Below the pieces are notes generated by a model that was not told where the DNA came from, did not search any database, and worked only from the letters and a program-made list of their open reading frames with translations. Shown piece after piece: positions 31,262-41,504 of a DNA stretch of 64,000 bases. A program made the position numbers and the translations under genes. The DNA lies in contig JACEFZ010028141.1 of the NCBI GenBank assembly GCA_014155875.1, positions 88,501-152,500 of the forward strand, in the 5' to 3' direction. Source of the DNA: Cepaea nemoralis (taxonomy: Eukaryota > Mollusca > Gastropoda > Stylommatophora > Helicidae). Position 1 is the stretch's first letter, and each line of letters starts with the position of its first letter.

Positions 31262-31850
31262 GGGGTGACTCGATGATGTAGAGTGTTACCACGTTTGTTT
31301 CTTCCTGCAAGGTGATTCGCTAGTATAGCGTGTTAACACGTTTGTTTCTTCTAGCAAGGTTACTCGATGGTGTTGAGAGAGTCAACACATTTGCTTCTTC
31401 CTGCAGGGTGACGCGCTCTTTTAGAGTTAACACACTTGTTTCGCCTCGGCTAGCAAGGTAATTCGCTGTTGTATAGTGTCAACACATTTTTTAAAATGCA
31501 AGTTGACTCGCTGGTATAGAGTGTTAACACACTTGTTTCTTCTATCACTATGACTCGTTGGTGTTGTGTGTTAGCACATGTGTTCCTTCCACAAAAGTTG
31601 TTTGGCTGGTCTAGAGTATTAACAACAAACTTGCCCCTTCCAAAAAGGTGCCAGGAAAAAGGTGACTGAAAAACGATTGCTGAAAATGGATGTTTGTATT
31701 AGGATGTTAACAAACCAATGTTCCTTCTAATATCATGTCTCGTTGGTCTAAAGCGTTATAAAGCTCAACTCTTCCAACAAGGTGACACGCCTTTCTAGAG
31801 TATTAGCACACTAGTTCCCTCTAGCAAAGTGACTTTCAAGCCTGGAGTCT
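31262..31850. repeat. ~57-bp degenerate tandem repeat upstream of the GPCR
   Basis: About ten units, each with a GTGTTAACACGTTTGTTTCT-like core, TTC, GCAAGGTGA and a CGCTGGT/CGATGGT block. Several units hold the palindrome GTGTTAACAC (for example 31328-31337). It begins about 13 bases upstream of the receptor's start codon on the receptor strand, so it would cover its 5' UTR and proximal promoter. Decay increases away from the gene. Confidence 0.8.
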
Positions 31851-32099
31851 TCAATGTGTGGACAGGTTCTCCTGTGTGCTGCATTCCCCGTTGTCCCCTC
31901 CAGCATAGCGGGGTCTGTATTGTCTACATATTTCTTGCCCTATAATGAAAATCATATCTGTTATTGTGTATATGTGTAATATTCACGGCCTTAACTTCTT
32001 TCGCAGTCGTTTATAATTTGGATCAATTCATAGTGCATATAGTGGTCACGGAAACATGTCTTTATGTGTATACTCTCTAATTACCACATATTAATACAA
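31851..32099. other. No gene seen
   Basis: Mixed sequence between the GPCR-flanking repeat and an Sa SINE. Confidence 0.4.
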
Positions 32100-32220
32100 T
32101 ACGGAGGTCTGCATGTGCGAATGGATAAGAACGCGTGTTCTTAAAACATCCTGTATGCTACTAGAAATAGTGTGTATGGACTACGCTAGAGTTCAAAGCG
32201 AGCGAGCGCCAAATAAAAAA
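32100..32220 (+). repeat. SINE family Sa, internally deleted copy
   Basis: tRNA-like head with GCGAATGGATAAGAACGCGT and TTCTTAAAACATCCTG, then a jump to the tail TATGGACTACGCTAGAGTTC, AAAGCGAGCGAGCGCC and an A-rich end. The middle of the element, including box B, is gone. Confidence 0.75.
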
Positions 32221-32574
32221 AAATTAAAAAATGCGAATCTTGCAATTTTGAAAAAAACACCAAAACAAAACAAAACAAAAACAAAAACAACAAAGAATCC
32301 GCGGAGTTATTTGACATAATAGATATTTCAGATATATTTGTGCCAATACATTCTCGTCATTTTCTGTTATGTGTATATAATAACGGACTTCACATTTTGT
32401 TAAAATTAATCTAAAAACGACATTCACAATTCTTTTTCAGATAGTAAAATGCACATTTCAAGACGCTTTAAACAAAATATTTGATAATGTATTAAACATA
32501 TCATTGGCATTTGTTCAGCACAAGAAATATGCTTTGCTGGTGATATTTTGGCACAGCTTTAAATGACATCTTTT

Positions 32575-33358
32575 CGATAAATAAAAATAGATATGCGGAT
32601 GATACAGTATTGAATGCAGACAATGAAAGGGTCTGAAATATTTGTTAGATGTGATTATTTCATAGAGTGAACAACTAGGGTTAGAATTAAGTTGTAAGGA
32701 GACGCAGATGATTGTACTCACTAGGGAGAAAGAAATACCACAAAGTAATATACAGGTATATATAAATATTATTAAACAAGTGAATGGGTACAACTATCCC
32801 GGAACAGTCATAACATCTGATGAGAAGTGCCCTGAAGACATTATAACTATATTCGCTATGAGGAAATGTAGCATTTGCAAGATAGAAAACATACTGACCG
32901 TTAAAAAGATGCCAATTGCAACGAGAAAAAGTGTATAAGTGCTACATAACATCTATACTTTTGTGTGGATGTGAAGCGTGGACAATGTGCAGACAAGCTG
33001 AAAACATCTACTGGCAGTGGAGATTTGGTTTCTAAGGAAAATGTAAAGAATGTCATGCACAGACATAAAAACCAATGAGCTAGTCCTATAAGAAGCAAAT
33101 GAGAACTGTAAACTGATTTGAGAAATTAGACGCCGACAGTAACACTGTTTTGGACACGTTATGAGAAGAAGACTAGAGAACTTGGTGATACCTAACAAGA
33201 CTGAGGGGAAAAGAACAAGGGGAAGGCACAGAAGTAAATATCTAGATGGCTTGGCTACATTACATGGTCGAGTTGAGAATACGGAGCTGATCCACGACTC
33301 TGGTGATCGTGCGAGATGGCGAAACATGACCGCGCACGCCTATAGGCTTGGCACATGA
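32575..33358 (+). pseudogene. LINE-A relic (RT palm to 3' end)
   Basis: NRYADDTVLNADN-like text near 32590 (here as ...NRYADDTVLNADNE), QLGLELSCKETQMIVLTREK, YNYPGTVITSDEKCPEDI, then through many shifts to RRLENLVIPNKTEGKRTRG and LIHDSGDRARWRNMTAHAY. Ends at the (GAT)n tail near 33357. More decayed than the other LINE-A copies. Confidence 0.8.
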
Positions 33359-33394
33359 TGATGATGATTTCGCTATCTGTTTTTTATCAAATCT

Positions 33395-33700
33395 AAGCTT
33401 CGTTGGCATAGTGGCTAATGCGTTTGCCTGATGAGGTAGTGATCTGGGTTCACATGCTGCATAAGTTAGTTTCCTACCAGTAAGTTTCTGGGGTCGATCC
33501 AGCAGTACAAAATGGGTATCAGACCATTTGCAGAACTTTCAGGGAATTGCCTGGGCATTGAAGTTAACACGGCAGGGATCTGGGTGTCCCAATTCATATG
33601 TCGTGACCTAGAATACTCGAAGGCCTAATACTTGCTACCCAGCGGCAGTATCGGCTAGGGACCTACCTGTGTATTTAACATAGCATTATTTCTTCAACAG
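33395..33700 (+). repeat. tRNA-headed SINE, family not placed
   Basis: Clear A box (TGGCATAGTGGCTAATGC) and a B-box-like GGGTTCACATGC about 35 bases later, then a body with CAGTACAAAATGGGTATCAG and GGGAATTGCCTGGGCATTGA. No second copy seen in this window. 58436 has a similar head (TGGCATAGTAGTTAGCAC). Confidence 0.6.
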
Positions 33701-33719
33701 ATGTTGATGGATGACTCAA

Positions 33720-33988
33720 GATCGCCATCACCACAAAGACTCCATATAAGGAAGCAATGCAGAGGTGCGAGACATTCACGTGTATCTCACAGGCGGAAAA
33801 AGCTCAACTGTGAGACTAGATAAATGAGCTAAAGAAGCAAATCAAGCTGCTTCAAACACCGGCACCGACCAACGACAATGAAAAGCTGCTGGCTGAAATA
33901 AAGGAGTTCCAGCAAAACCTCAAGACAGAAGTGGGACATATGGCCGAGATGAAGAAGGAAAACGAAGAAATGCTACTCACCATTAAAG

Positions 33989-34076
<88 letters not shown>

Positions 34077-34644
34077 CGAGAGAAGCTGCTGAAAGATGAA
34101 ATGGAATTAATCCGAAACAAACCAACAGAAGCCATACAAGAGAACACAGACAAGCCGCAAGGCGAAACTCAACAAAAGACCGAACCGAAACCGCAAGATA
34201 AAGATAGCAGCCCAACCACGATGCCTGAGAAACTCAAGGGGAAACTAATATCCCGCCAGACATCTACAGAAAACCACGATGAGTATCCTTGACGACGGCA
34301 TGAAGTGGCCCCGGGCACCTACCTTGGAGGAGAGCATAGAATCGGCAAAGACAGAGGGTATTAAAGAGGAACTCAGGCGCAAGGAATTCAGAAGGCGATG
34401 GGAAGAAAAAGAAAAGAAGAAGCCAAAGAAACTCAGGGGGAAAACGATAGAATACCCAGTTTCACACTATGACAGTGAGGCCGACGTCGAGTACTACATA
34501 GATGACGGAGAGGTCATCCCGTGGTTGATCACAGAGGAAGAAATCCATAGACAGCAAGAAAGGGAAAAAAGGCGCAAGGAGGAAAATAACGTCGAAAAGC
34601 TTCTACAGGCAATACACAAAAAAGGAGGCCAAAATACCAAATAA
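33720..34644 (+). pseudogene. Broken coiled-coil, charged protein gene (retroelement ORF1/gag-like or retrocopy)
   Basis: Not recognised. Piece 1 (about 33733-33995): YKEAMQRCETFTCISQAEKA, INELKKQIKLLQ, EIKEFQQNLKTEVGHMAEM, with two stops near 33818-33826. A (GA)n run follows (33992-34078) that changes frame. Piece 2 (to 34292): LLKDEMELIRNKPTEAIQEN and a Gln/Lys/Pro-rich stretch. Piece 3 (34279-34644, 121 residues): GMKWPRAPTLEESIESAKTE, a Lys/Arg/Glu-rich helix, SHYDSEADVEYYIDDGEVIP and a Glu/Arg-rich C end. Pieces 2 and 3 overlap out of frame around an ATGA. Composition suggests a long coiled coil with an acidic patch. No zinc knuckle, RT or protease follows. Intronless layout and decay suggest a mobile-element first ORF or a retrocopy; I cannot tell which. 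Confidence 0.5.
33992..34078. repeat. (GA)n microsatellite within the broken frame
   Basis: About 87 bases of GA, read as an Arg-Glu run. Frame before the run is not the frame after it, so expansion or contraction probably broke the gene here. Confidence 0.95.
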
Positions 34645-35009
34645 AAAGTCCTTATAAGAACTGCAACCAGTCAAGCCAGACGAGCCAGGAGCCTTCACTA
34701 ACAAAAGAAACCACCAGAGGAGAGGGGAACAAAGGACAGCCGCCGACCAATCCCCCCAGCTGACGTCACAGACACAAACGCTTACATAACCAGTCGAGGT
34801 AGGACTTGCTCGTAAGAGCGCACAAGACAAGAAACAGGGTAAAAATACCCACAAAAACCACAGATCTCAACAATAACCAAAGCCAAGGAGGCAGGTTAGA
34901 CGAGATCGAATTTCGAATTTTTATTTTTTGAAATTAGAATTGGATGCCTCTTATTTGTTTCCAGGAGCTCTTTGCAAAGTTTAAGTAAAGTCAATAAGTC
35001 AGGTGCCGT
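34645..35009. other. No gene seen; tail of the preceding unit
   Basis: GC-richer, A-rich sequence following the 34644 stop with the same character as the broken frame (possible 3' UTR), then AT-rich sequence from 34905. Confidence 0.35.
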
Positions 35010-35265
35010 CTCCACAGTGAAGGTTAGCTATAATTGATCTCCAACACTGCCGGTCTTTCGCCCTGACTGTACATTCTGTCAGACTGCTGTTCGTGCATCT
35101 CTTAATGCTATCTTCAATCTGGTATCGTTGTCTAAGTCTTACTCGTTTGCCATCGTATATCTTATATCTTATACCTTACCATCCAGTGTGGGTATTATAA
35201 CAGTTTTTTGTCTTTTAATGTGGCCGACATATTTCACTAGCTTCTTTTTTTAAAATTTCTTTTAT
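35010..35265 (-). pseudogene. LINE C-terminal fragment
   Basis: Minus-strand text includes VKYVGHIKRQKTVIIPTLDG, YGKRVRLRQRYQIEDSIKR-like text and LTVRAKDRQCWRSIIANLHC, typical of the region after RT in LINEs. Frames shift. Family unclear. Confidence 0.5.
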
Positions 35266-35289
35266 CAAACCTTGGTCGCTAGAGTTTTG

Positions 35290-35400
35290 GGTATCTGGTC
35301 CTAGCCCCATATCTTTATAGGCCGATCAGTACTCGAATGGTAATGTGGTTAATATTACACCGGCCTCGTTAGCTTCCCAGTACATCTCTGGGTACCCATA
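35290..35400 (-). repeat. SINE family Sb fragment
   Basis: GGTCCTAGCCCCATATCTTT, GGTAATGTGGTTAATATTAC, ACCGGCCTCGTTAGCTTCCC, CAGTACATCTCTGGGTACCC: the minus Sb order without the head. Confidence 0.65.
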
Positions 35401-35404
35401 GTTA

Positions 35405-35625
35405 GACAAGGGGCGCAGGTCAAGAGGTATAAACTCAGTGGCGCTGCCCGGGCAAAATTTCGAGTTAAAAATCTACCCAAAGTATTTCAGGATCATCGCT
35501 GATGCAACGGAGTTCGTGCATTGAGCTGAGTTTCTCCAGACTCAGGTTTGAGTTAGGAGGAAAACGGAGCACTTATGGGTTAATCCGTGTGCTGTGATGT
35601 TGATCCAACGACTAAACTAAACTAG
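35405..35625 (+). repeat. SINE family Se 3' part
   Basis: Shares GCCCGGGCAAAATTTCGAGT, TAAAAATCTACCCAAAGTAT, CTCAGGTTTGAGTTAGGAG, AACGGAGCACTTATGGGTTA and an end with CGACTAAACTAAAC with the minus copy at 47992-48388. The tRNA-like head is missing or lost. Confidence 0.75.
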
Positions 35626-35904
35626 ATATAAACTCACCTCGATGAGAATTGGAACTCGTCGTATACACCCTGACACACAACTTTTGCACAAGGTCAGTTT
35701 TGAAAGTTGTTGCGTGTCCTTTACAGGACGTAAAGCACGGTCGGACGACGGTTCGATTCTGGGCTCGTCGTCTGCGAAAATCAGGGACAGATTGGCCACC
35801 TATTCCTCCGTGGATTTATTCCTACAAAATGTGATGACGCAATGATAATCACAGAAGCATAGCAGGCATCATAGACCCATAACAAAAAACTGCTTCAAGA
35901 GTGG

Positions 35905-36165
35905 GGAGATGCGGTAGCGTAGTGGCTAGGCCTGCCGACCCGAGGGTCATGAGTTCGATCCGCAGCTGGGCGAATTCCAATTTTTAAAAATTAATCTGGG
36001 CTGGTAGGTCGACCCAGTTTGAAATAAGTACCAAGAAAGTCTTGCGAAGTAGAAGCGGCCGGTGTGATACCGACCACATCAGCCACTGAGTGGCGTTTGG
36101 TCTAAAAACATATGGGTCTAGCACCACATGTCCCGTGTGACTTACGGTGTATAAAAGGGTCCTTT
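35905..36165 (+). repeat. SINE family Sb, complete-looking copy
   Basis: Good polymerase III boxes: A box TAGCGTAGTGGCTAGGC, B box GAGTTCGATCCGC. Body: GACCCAGTTTGAAATAAGTA, GAAGCGGCCGGTGTGATACC, CACTGAGTGGCGTTTGGTC. End: TATAAAAGGGTCCTTTA. The minisatellite begins at its 3' end. Confidence 0.85.
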
Positions 36166-36935
36166 ATTTACATTACTTTCTTGTTAGAAACATTACTTTC
36201 TTGTTAGAAACATTACTTTCTTGTTAAAAAATATTACTTTCTTGTTAAAAAACATTACTTTCTTGTTAGAAATATTACTCTCTTGTTAGAAAAATTACTT
36301 TCTTGTTAGAACATTACTTTCTTGTTAAAAACATTACTTTCTTGTTAGAACATTACTTTCTTGTTAGAAAAATTACTTTCTTGTTAGAAAAATTACTTTC
36401 TTGTTAGAAACATTACTTTCTTGTTAGAAATATTACATTCGTGTTAGAGACATTACTTTCGTGTTAGAAACATTACTTTCTTTATAGAAACATTACTTTC
36501 TTTTTAAAAAATTACATTCTTGTTAGAAACATTACATTCTTGTTAGAAACATTACTTTCTTGTTAGAAACATTACTTTCTTGTTAAAAACATTACTTTCT
36601 TGTTAGCAACATTACTTTCTTGTTAGAAACATAACTTTCTTGTTAGAAACATTACTTTATAGCTAGAAACATTACTTTCAAGTTAGAAACATTACTTTCT
36701 TGTTAGAAACATTACTTTCTTGTTATAAACATTACTTTATTGTTAGAAACATTACTTTCTTGTTTTTGAAACGTTACTTTCTGGTCAGAAACATTACATT
36801 CTTGTTAGAAACATTACTTTCTTGTTAGAAATACTACTTTCTGGTAAAAAACAATACTTTCTTGTCAGAAACATCACTTTCTTGTCAGAAACATTACTTT
36901 CTTGTCAGAAACATTACTTTCTTGTCAGAAACATT
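36166..36935. repeat. 20-bp minisatellite, ~38 units
   Basis: Unit ACATTACTTTCTTGTTAGAA with length variants of 19-21 bp and point changes; from about 36840 to the right end the unit shifts to CTTGTCAGAA. It starts right at the 3' end of an Sb SINE. Confidence 0.95.
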
Positions 36936-37046
36936 ACTGTCCCTCAAATGTTCATTATCATAATTGGGTCTACCTTGAATCCAATATTAAAAGTGTATAT
37001 TACAAAACTGGAATCATGTTACAGATAATGCAGATCTCTTTATATG

Positions 37047-37285
37047 ACAGCCGGCTCCGTGGCGAAGAGGTTAGGGTGAAGTTCGTAATCTAGCATACCC
37101 GCGTTCGCAAACACAGATGCGGGCGATTTGGCAGCAGACCTCCTTGCGTTGGTCTTTTACGAAATGGTATGGATGATGGTCGTTCAGAAAGCAATGGCAG
37201 ACTATTGAACGTAAACTTGCCAAGAGATCAAAACAGCAAAAAAATGTTGGTGTTGATTGTGACGTCCTGTAAAGGACACATGCAA
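37047..37285 (+). repeat. SINE family Sd copy
   Basis: CCGGCTCCGTGGCGAAGAGG, GATGCGGGCGATTTGGCAGC, TTCAGAAAGCAATGGCAGAC, GAACGTAAACTTGCCAAGAG, GACGTCCTGTAAAGGACAC. Confidence 0.85.
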
Positions 37286-38599
37286 CTAACTTTAACTAAC
37301 TTTATAGGACAATCAAACATTTAAATGGAATATGTTACTTTATGTTTGTGTAGTCTCATGTAAATTACTGAAAGGATTAGTAATAATAGAACGACCAGCA
37401 TGCTTTATGTTAACAGAAAATATTTTGCGGTGATATTAATGTTTAGCATTAGTAATATGAAATGTGTGTCATATTACTAAAAGCAGATATTAATAAACAG
37501 GACCTCAAACACATCGACGGATAGGAGAGCAGATCAGCTATGTACCAACTGCAGTAGCCATTCCAGCAGGTATAATAAATAAAAAGACGCGCATATCATC
37601 AATATTTCAAGTGTGGCAACGATTAACTTGTTTAATCTGCAACTAGTTTGTACAAATTTACTTAACTATCAATCAAAGCGGTGAACGCGAGCAGGAGAAA
37701 AATCTACACGTCTACTGCTCCTGGTATCAAAGAGTGCAGGGCCTTACAGTCTATTGGATTTTCCAGGTTAAGTATAATTGACATTGTCGCTGGAAATAAT
37801 TAAAGTTGTTATAGCTTGATTAAGTTGGGAATGATTGTTAGTTTTACTGAGATTTGTAGTAAAGTATGAATTACGAATTGTATGCCGAGTAATTATATCG
37901 TGTACATGCGTAATTTTTTTTATCGTTTTTTTTTGTTGTATTTGCGTTTATATATTTGTTCTTGTATTACTGGAACTAGCTGTGTCGTGATGTTTTCGAG
38001 AGAAAAGTCAGTGTGTATTTCTTTCTTTCTATCCCCCCTCCTCCCTTTATCCCTAATTGAGACTTAGGCCTTCAAACAACCCACACCAAGCCTTCAAGTC
38101 CTTTGCCATCTACTGCAGCTCACTCCACGCCCTCCCCTTACAGTTGATCTCTGTCTTTAATTCGCGTGTAAGGCGGACATTGATTGAATACTGTCATTAC
38201 TGCCTCCAGGACCTTGCGGTGTGGGACACAAGGATCTTGAGCCTAAGGAATTAAGGCCGCCTGCCTAGCACAGTCGTCCTGAACTGTGCAGGTTAGGGTT
38301 TTCTCTTATCCCCCTACATAAAAAATAATTCATAACCTTCCTAAGGTGTAGAACCCGGGTATCCGGAATGAAAGAAGACGTTCTAGTTACTCGGTCAGAA
38401 GCTCCTCCTAGAAATCGCTTGATCCAAGAAAATTCGCGTTGCAAGATAACACATGAGCTTCTAGGATGCCTAATGTGTTTCTGGGTGCGGATGAGACTAT
38501 ATGGAGTTCTGGGTGGTTGGTGGTTTGAAATCGCTTAGAAGTCTGTGTTTTAACTCTTTAATTTCGATGCATGGAAGTTCAGTCGTACAACCCCCAAAA
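37286..38599. other. No gene supported
   Basis: AT-rich to about 38040. Then 38060-38260 is GC-richer with a 65-residue plus frame (SSLHALPLQLISVFNSRVR) of coding-like composition but no recognised domain. It could be a LINE first-ORF trace. Confidence 0.4.
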
Positions 38600-38850
38600 T
38601 GCACTTGTGTGAAGTGTGAAGTTCGAGTAGAGACTTTTGCGAAACTCGTGGGTTCGATTCTAACCTACGTCGTTCGGTTCACGAGTGCAGTTTTCTCGGA
38701 GACTCCTGCGGGTCGTCGCTGGAGCTATGGAGTTGGTGCCTTTGTGTGACGCTTTCAGCAATACGCCTGGCGGAAAGAGACCGAGCCATAAGAATAAAAC
38801 CCTGTGCAATGAAGTATATCCTCTTGCTTTTAAAATCTTTTCCTGTATCT
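38600..38850 (+). repeat. SINE family Sc copy
   Basis: B box GTGGGTTCGATTCTAACC, then CGGTTCACGAGTGCAG, GGAGACTCCTGCGGGTCGTC, GCGGAAAGAGACCGAGCCAT, TAAAACCCTGTGCAATGAAG. The A-box side is decayed. Confidence 0.8.
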
Positions 38851-38879
38851 GCCATAGGCTTATATAATAAATAATTAAA

Positions 38880-39088
38880 TTGCATGTCCTTCACAGGACG
38901 TAGCAGTCAACCCCAGCGTTTTCGTTGTTCGATATTCCAGGGCAAATCTTACGTTCAGTAGTTTGCCATTGCTTTCTGAACGACCGGCTTTTATACCTAT
39001 TTCCGAAAAAACCAGCACCACGGTGTTTCGAACCCGGATATACGGGCTCACAAACCCCGTTCGCAATCCCTCAGCCACAGAGACCGGT
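38880..39088 (-). repeat. SINE family Sd copy
   Basis: GCATGTCCTTCACAGGACGT, AAATCTTACGTTCAGTAGTT, CTTTCTGAACGACCGGCTTT, and a head with CAGCCACAGAGACCGG. Confidence 0.85.
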
Positions 39089-39560
39089 ATAGACTTATAT
39101 ATATAGTAGTTTTATTATCCAACCCCCTTTAATTTGATATACAGTATAATACAACATGTCTGCTACCATATTAACAACTTTTAAGTCATTACTGTGACAC
39201 ACCCCTGCTATCCCATTTTCAGCCATCCAGTTTTGTTTGGTCCGAACGTATTGTTTGGAACTGAGTCTGTTAATGGCATAATGTAAATTGTCTTGTCTAG
39301 CTCACACACTCTCACAAGATCACGAAAACAAAACAGAAACATTTGCAGAAAGGTATTCAGTTTATTCATGTACCAGAATAAAAGAGACGATAATGTTCTT
39401 CGCCGGGTTGCCGAGCTGTCTGTTTGTTCGCCTCACACATCGCGGGACTCATGTTTGATCCTTTGATGTTTGGCGACTGTCTTGGCAAGTAATGCTTATT
39501 CCTCTGCTCCTAAAATAAGCCTGCCGGTATACACCAGCAATGATATATAATATCGTAGTA
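39089..39560. other. No gene seen
   Basis: AT-rich with no recognised repeat copy or frame. Confidence 0.45.
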
Positions 39561-39563
39561 GTC

Positions 39564-39565
<2 letters not shown>

Positions 39566-39604
<39 letters not shown>

Positions 39605-39612
39605 TAATAATA
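39566..39612. repeat. (AAT)n microsatellite
   Basis: About 13 TAA/AAT units. Confidence 0.95.
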
Positions 39613-39629
39613 CAATTCATACGATATAT

Positions 39630-39744
39630 AACTCTGCAGTAGTACCTGATGAGATGCAGTGAAATATGTCAGGCAATAAATCGTGCAATCTTTTGTTTGT
39701 GACTTCTTTGTTTAAATTTACTAAGGAAATACATATTGTTTTGA

Positions 39745-39780
<36 letters not shown>

Positions 39781-39790
39781 TTGATGATGA
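39630..39790 (+). repeat. Penelope terminal motif, solo copy, with (GAT)n
   Basis: CTGATGAGATGCAGTGAAAT then ATGTCAGGCAATAAATCGTG: of all copies this has the most canonical order CTGATGA, GAAA, TGTC. Then TTTGTGACTTCTTTGTTTAA, and a GAT run at 39746-39790. No endonuclease attached. Confidence 0.7.
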
Positions 39791-39899
39791 TAAAACATAT
39801 AGTTTAGTCATCCAAGATAAGATTCTCATATGAATGGACAAACATTCTCTACTATGACAAAGCAAGCAGCGCAGGTCAAATTATATTAGATTGTATAAT

Positions 39900-40770
39900 A
39901 TCATACAACCGAAACTGAAATACTGCAGGGTAGCAGGTCCATTAAATATACTGATAAATAGCATATCCCTGAAACAAGTTTTTTTTTTAGGGAGGGGGGG
40001 GGAGGTTCGTATATCCTTTACAGGACATCGCTATCAACATCGGCATCTTTCAGCTGATTGTTGAGTTCTTGGCAAGATTGCGCTCAGTAGTTTGCCATTG
40101 CGTTATGAGCGGCCCCGTACATACGGCTCACATACCCCGTAAGTTACCTGCTCAAATTCCTGAAACAAGTTAAGAATTATAAATATCTAGGAAGTATGAT
40201 CACTTGAGATGTCAGAAGAGACAGAAATTGAAATCAGATGTCAAAAAGCAAGTGCGCTTATATATTAACTATCACCCCCCCCCCTTCCCTCCCCCCCCCC
40301 CCCCCGGCCGCGATCGAAACGTTCACATGTACCTGTGTCCACAAAACGACAGATAATACACATCATATTCACACCAACCCTATGCTACCAATGTTAGACA
40401 TGGACGTTATCAAAATCACAGTTATGCAAAAAAATATGTGATGCTTGAGGAGAGCTGCCACCTTAACTTTCTGAGACCAAATATAAAAAATGATGTTATC
40501 AGACAGACAGTTAGATCAACACCTTGTGCCATATATATTGAAAGGCAGTAGATCAAATGGTTCGGCCATCTCGTTAGAATGCAACACTGTCAACTACCAG
40601 CACTGGCGCTGAAAAAAAAAAACCAGAAAGGGGAGCAAGAGGACATACGAGAAGAAATGAATTGAGAACAATCACACGGAATGACACTATCCAGTGCCAC
40701 CCATCGGGCGTTGGAGCGGCAGCTATTACTCCGCAAGACGCTTGATGGCAACGGTGAAAATTATGATAAT
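39900..40770 (+). pseudogene. LINE-B relic split by an Sd SINE
   Basis: Left: ILINSIPLKQV near 39935-39978. Right from 40160: LKQVKNYKYLGSMIT, EIRCQKASALIY, then after a C-rich stretch (40268-40305) pieces of QPYATNVRHG, ERQxIKWFGHLVRMQHCQLP and the end ATHRALERQ. These match LINE-B (HPLKQVKSFKYLGSIISSNG, KQQVKWFGHASRLP). Multiple stops; dead. Confidence 0.75.
39981..40158 (-). repeat. SINE family Sd, truncated copy with 13-bp target duplication
   Basis: Flanked by CCTGAAACAAGTT at 39968-39980 and 40159-40171. Contains ATATCCTTTACAGGACATCG, TCGGCATCTTTCAGCTGATT, CTCAGTAGTTTGCCATTGCG and ends at ACATACCCCGTAAGTTACC, so the tRNA-like head is truncated. Lies inside a LINE-B relic. Confidence 0.88.
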
Positions 40771-41250
40771 GATGATGTATAATATCATGGTATATATTAT
40801 TACATCGTTTAATATCATATCATAATAATTAATAATATATCGATCAAATGTCACATGTCATATAAACAAAGTATGTAAGATAATATCTGGTAATGGTATA
40901 ATAAAATTGTAGCACATTATGTTGTACTACCTTATTGATATTATACATGAAATACAAAATATCACGTAGCAGCAAATTGACAGTACGAGTATAATATAAT
41001 TCTGTAGCATATTACATTACACATCATAATATAGTAATTAAAATAATATTATATGATGTCATATGATGACATGGTTAGATATTATATAATGAGTGACATG
41101 AAAGAATAGCATCGGACTTCGTAGAATTTCATTCATCACATTATATTCACAGTCAGAATAGCATAGTATCTCATAGGATTTCGTACATAACATGATCTCA
41201 CTTCTGACCTTTTGTGTCTCTCTGGAGAAATGATCAAAGTACTTGATGTG
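40771..41250. other. No gene seen
   Basis: Very AT-rich, with many ATATCAT/TAATAT words and no recognised frame. Confidence 0.5.
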
Positions 41251-41465
41251 GCGCCTCTGTGACAAAGGTGTTACAGACGCAGTACGTAATCCCGCATACC
41301 ACGTTAGAAACACGTTTTGGCAGCAGACAGTCTTGTGTTGGTTTTTATAAAATCGTATAAGTGCCAGTCGTTCATAAAGCAATGCTACAGAAAGTATACT
41401 TGCCAAGAAATCACTACAGCCATAAATGCTGGGGTTGACTGCGACGTCATGTAAAGGATATGCAA
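41251..41465 (+). repeat. SINE family Sd copy, decayed
   Basis: GCCTCTGTGACAAAGGTGTT head, CGTAATCCCGCATACCACG, GTGCCAGTCGTTCATAAAGC, GACTGCGACGTCATGTAAAG and GATATGCAACTAA. Confidence 0.75.
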
Positions 41466-41504
41466 CTAATTAACCCGATGTGCTTTTGTTATTGACATAA
41501 TTCA

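Noticed and set aside
33973..34215. Minus frame with a long Ser-Leu run
   Set aside because: Antisense of the (GA)n tract.
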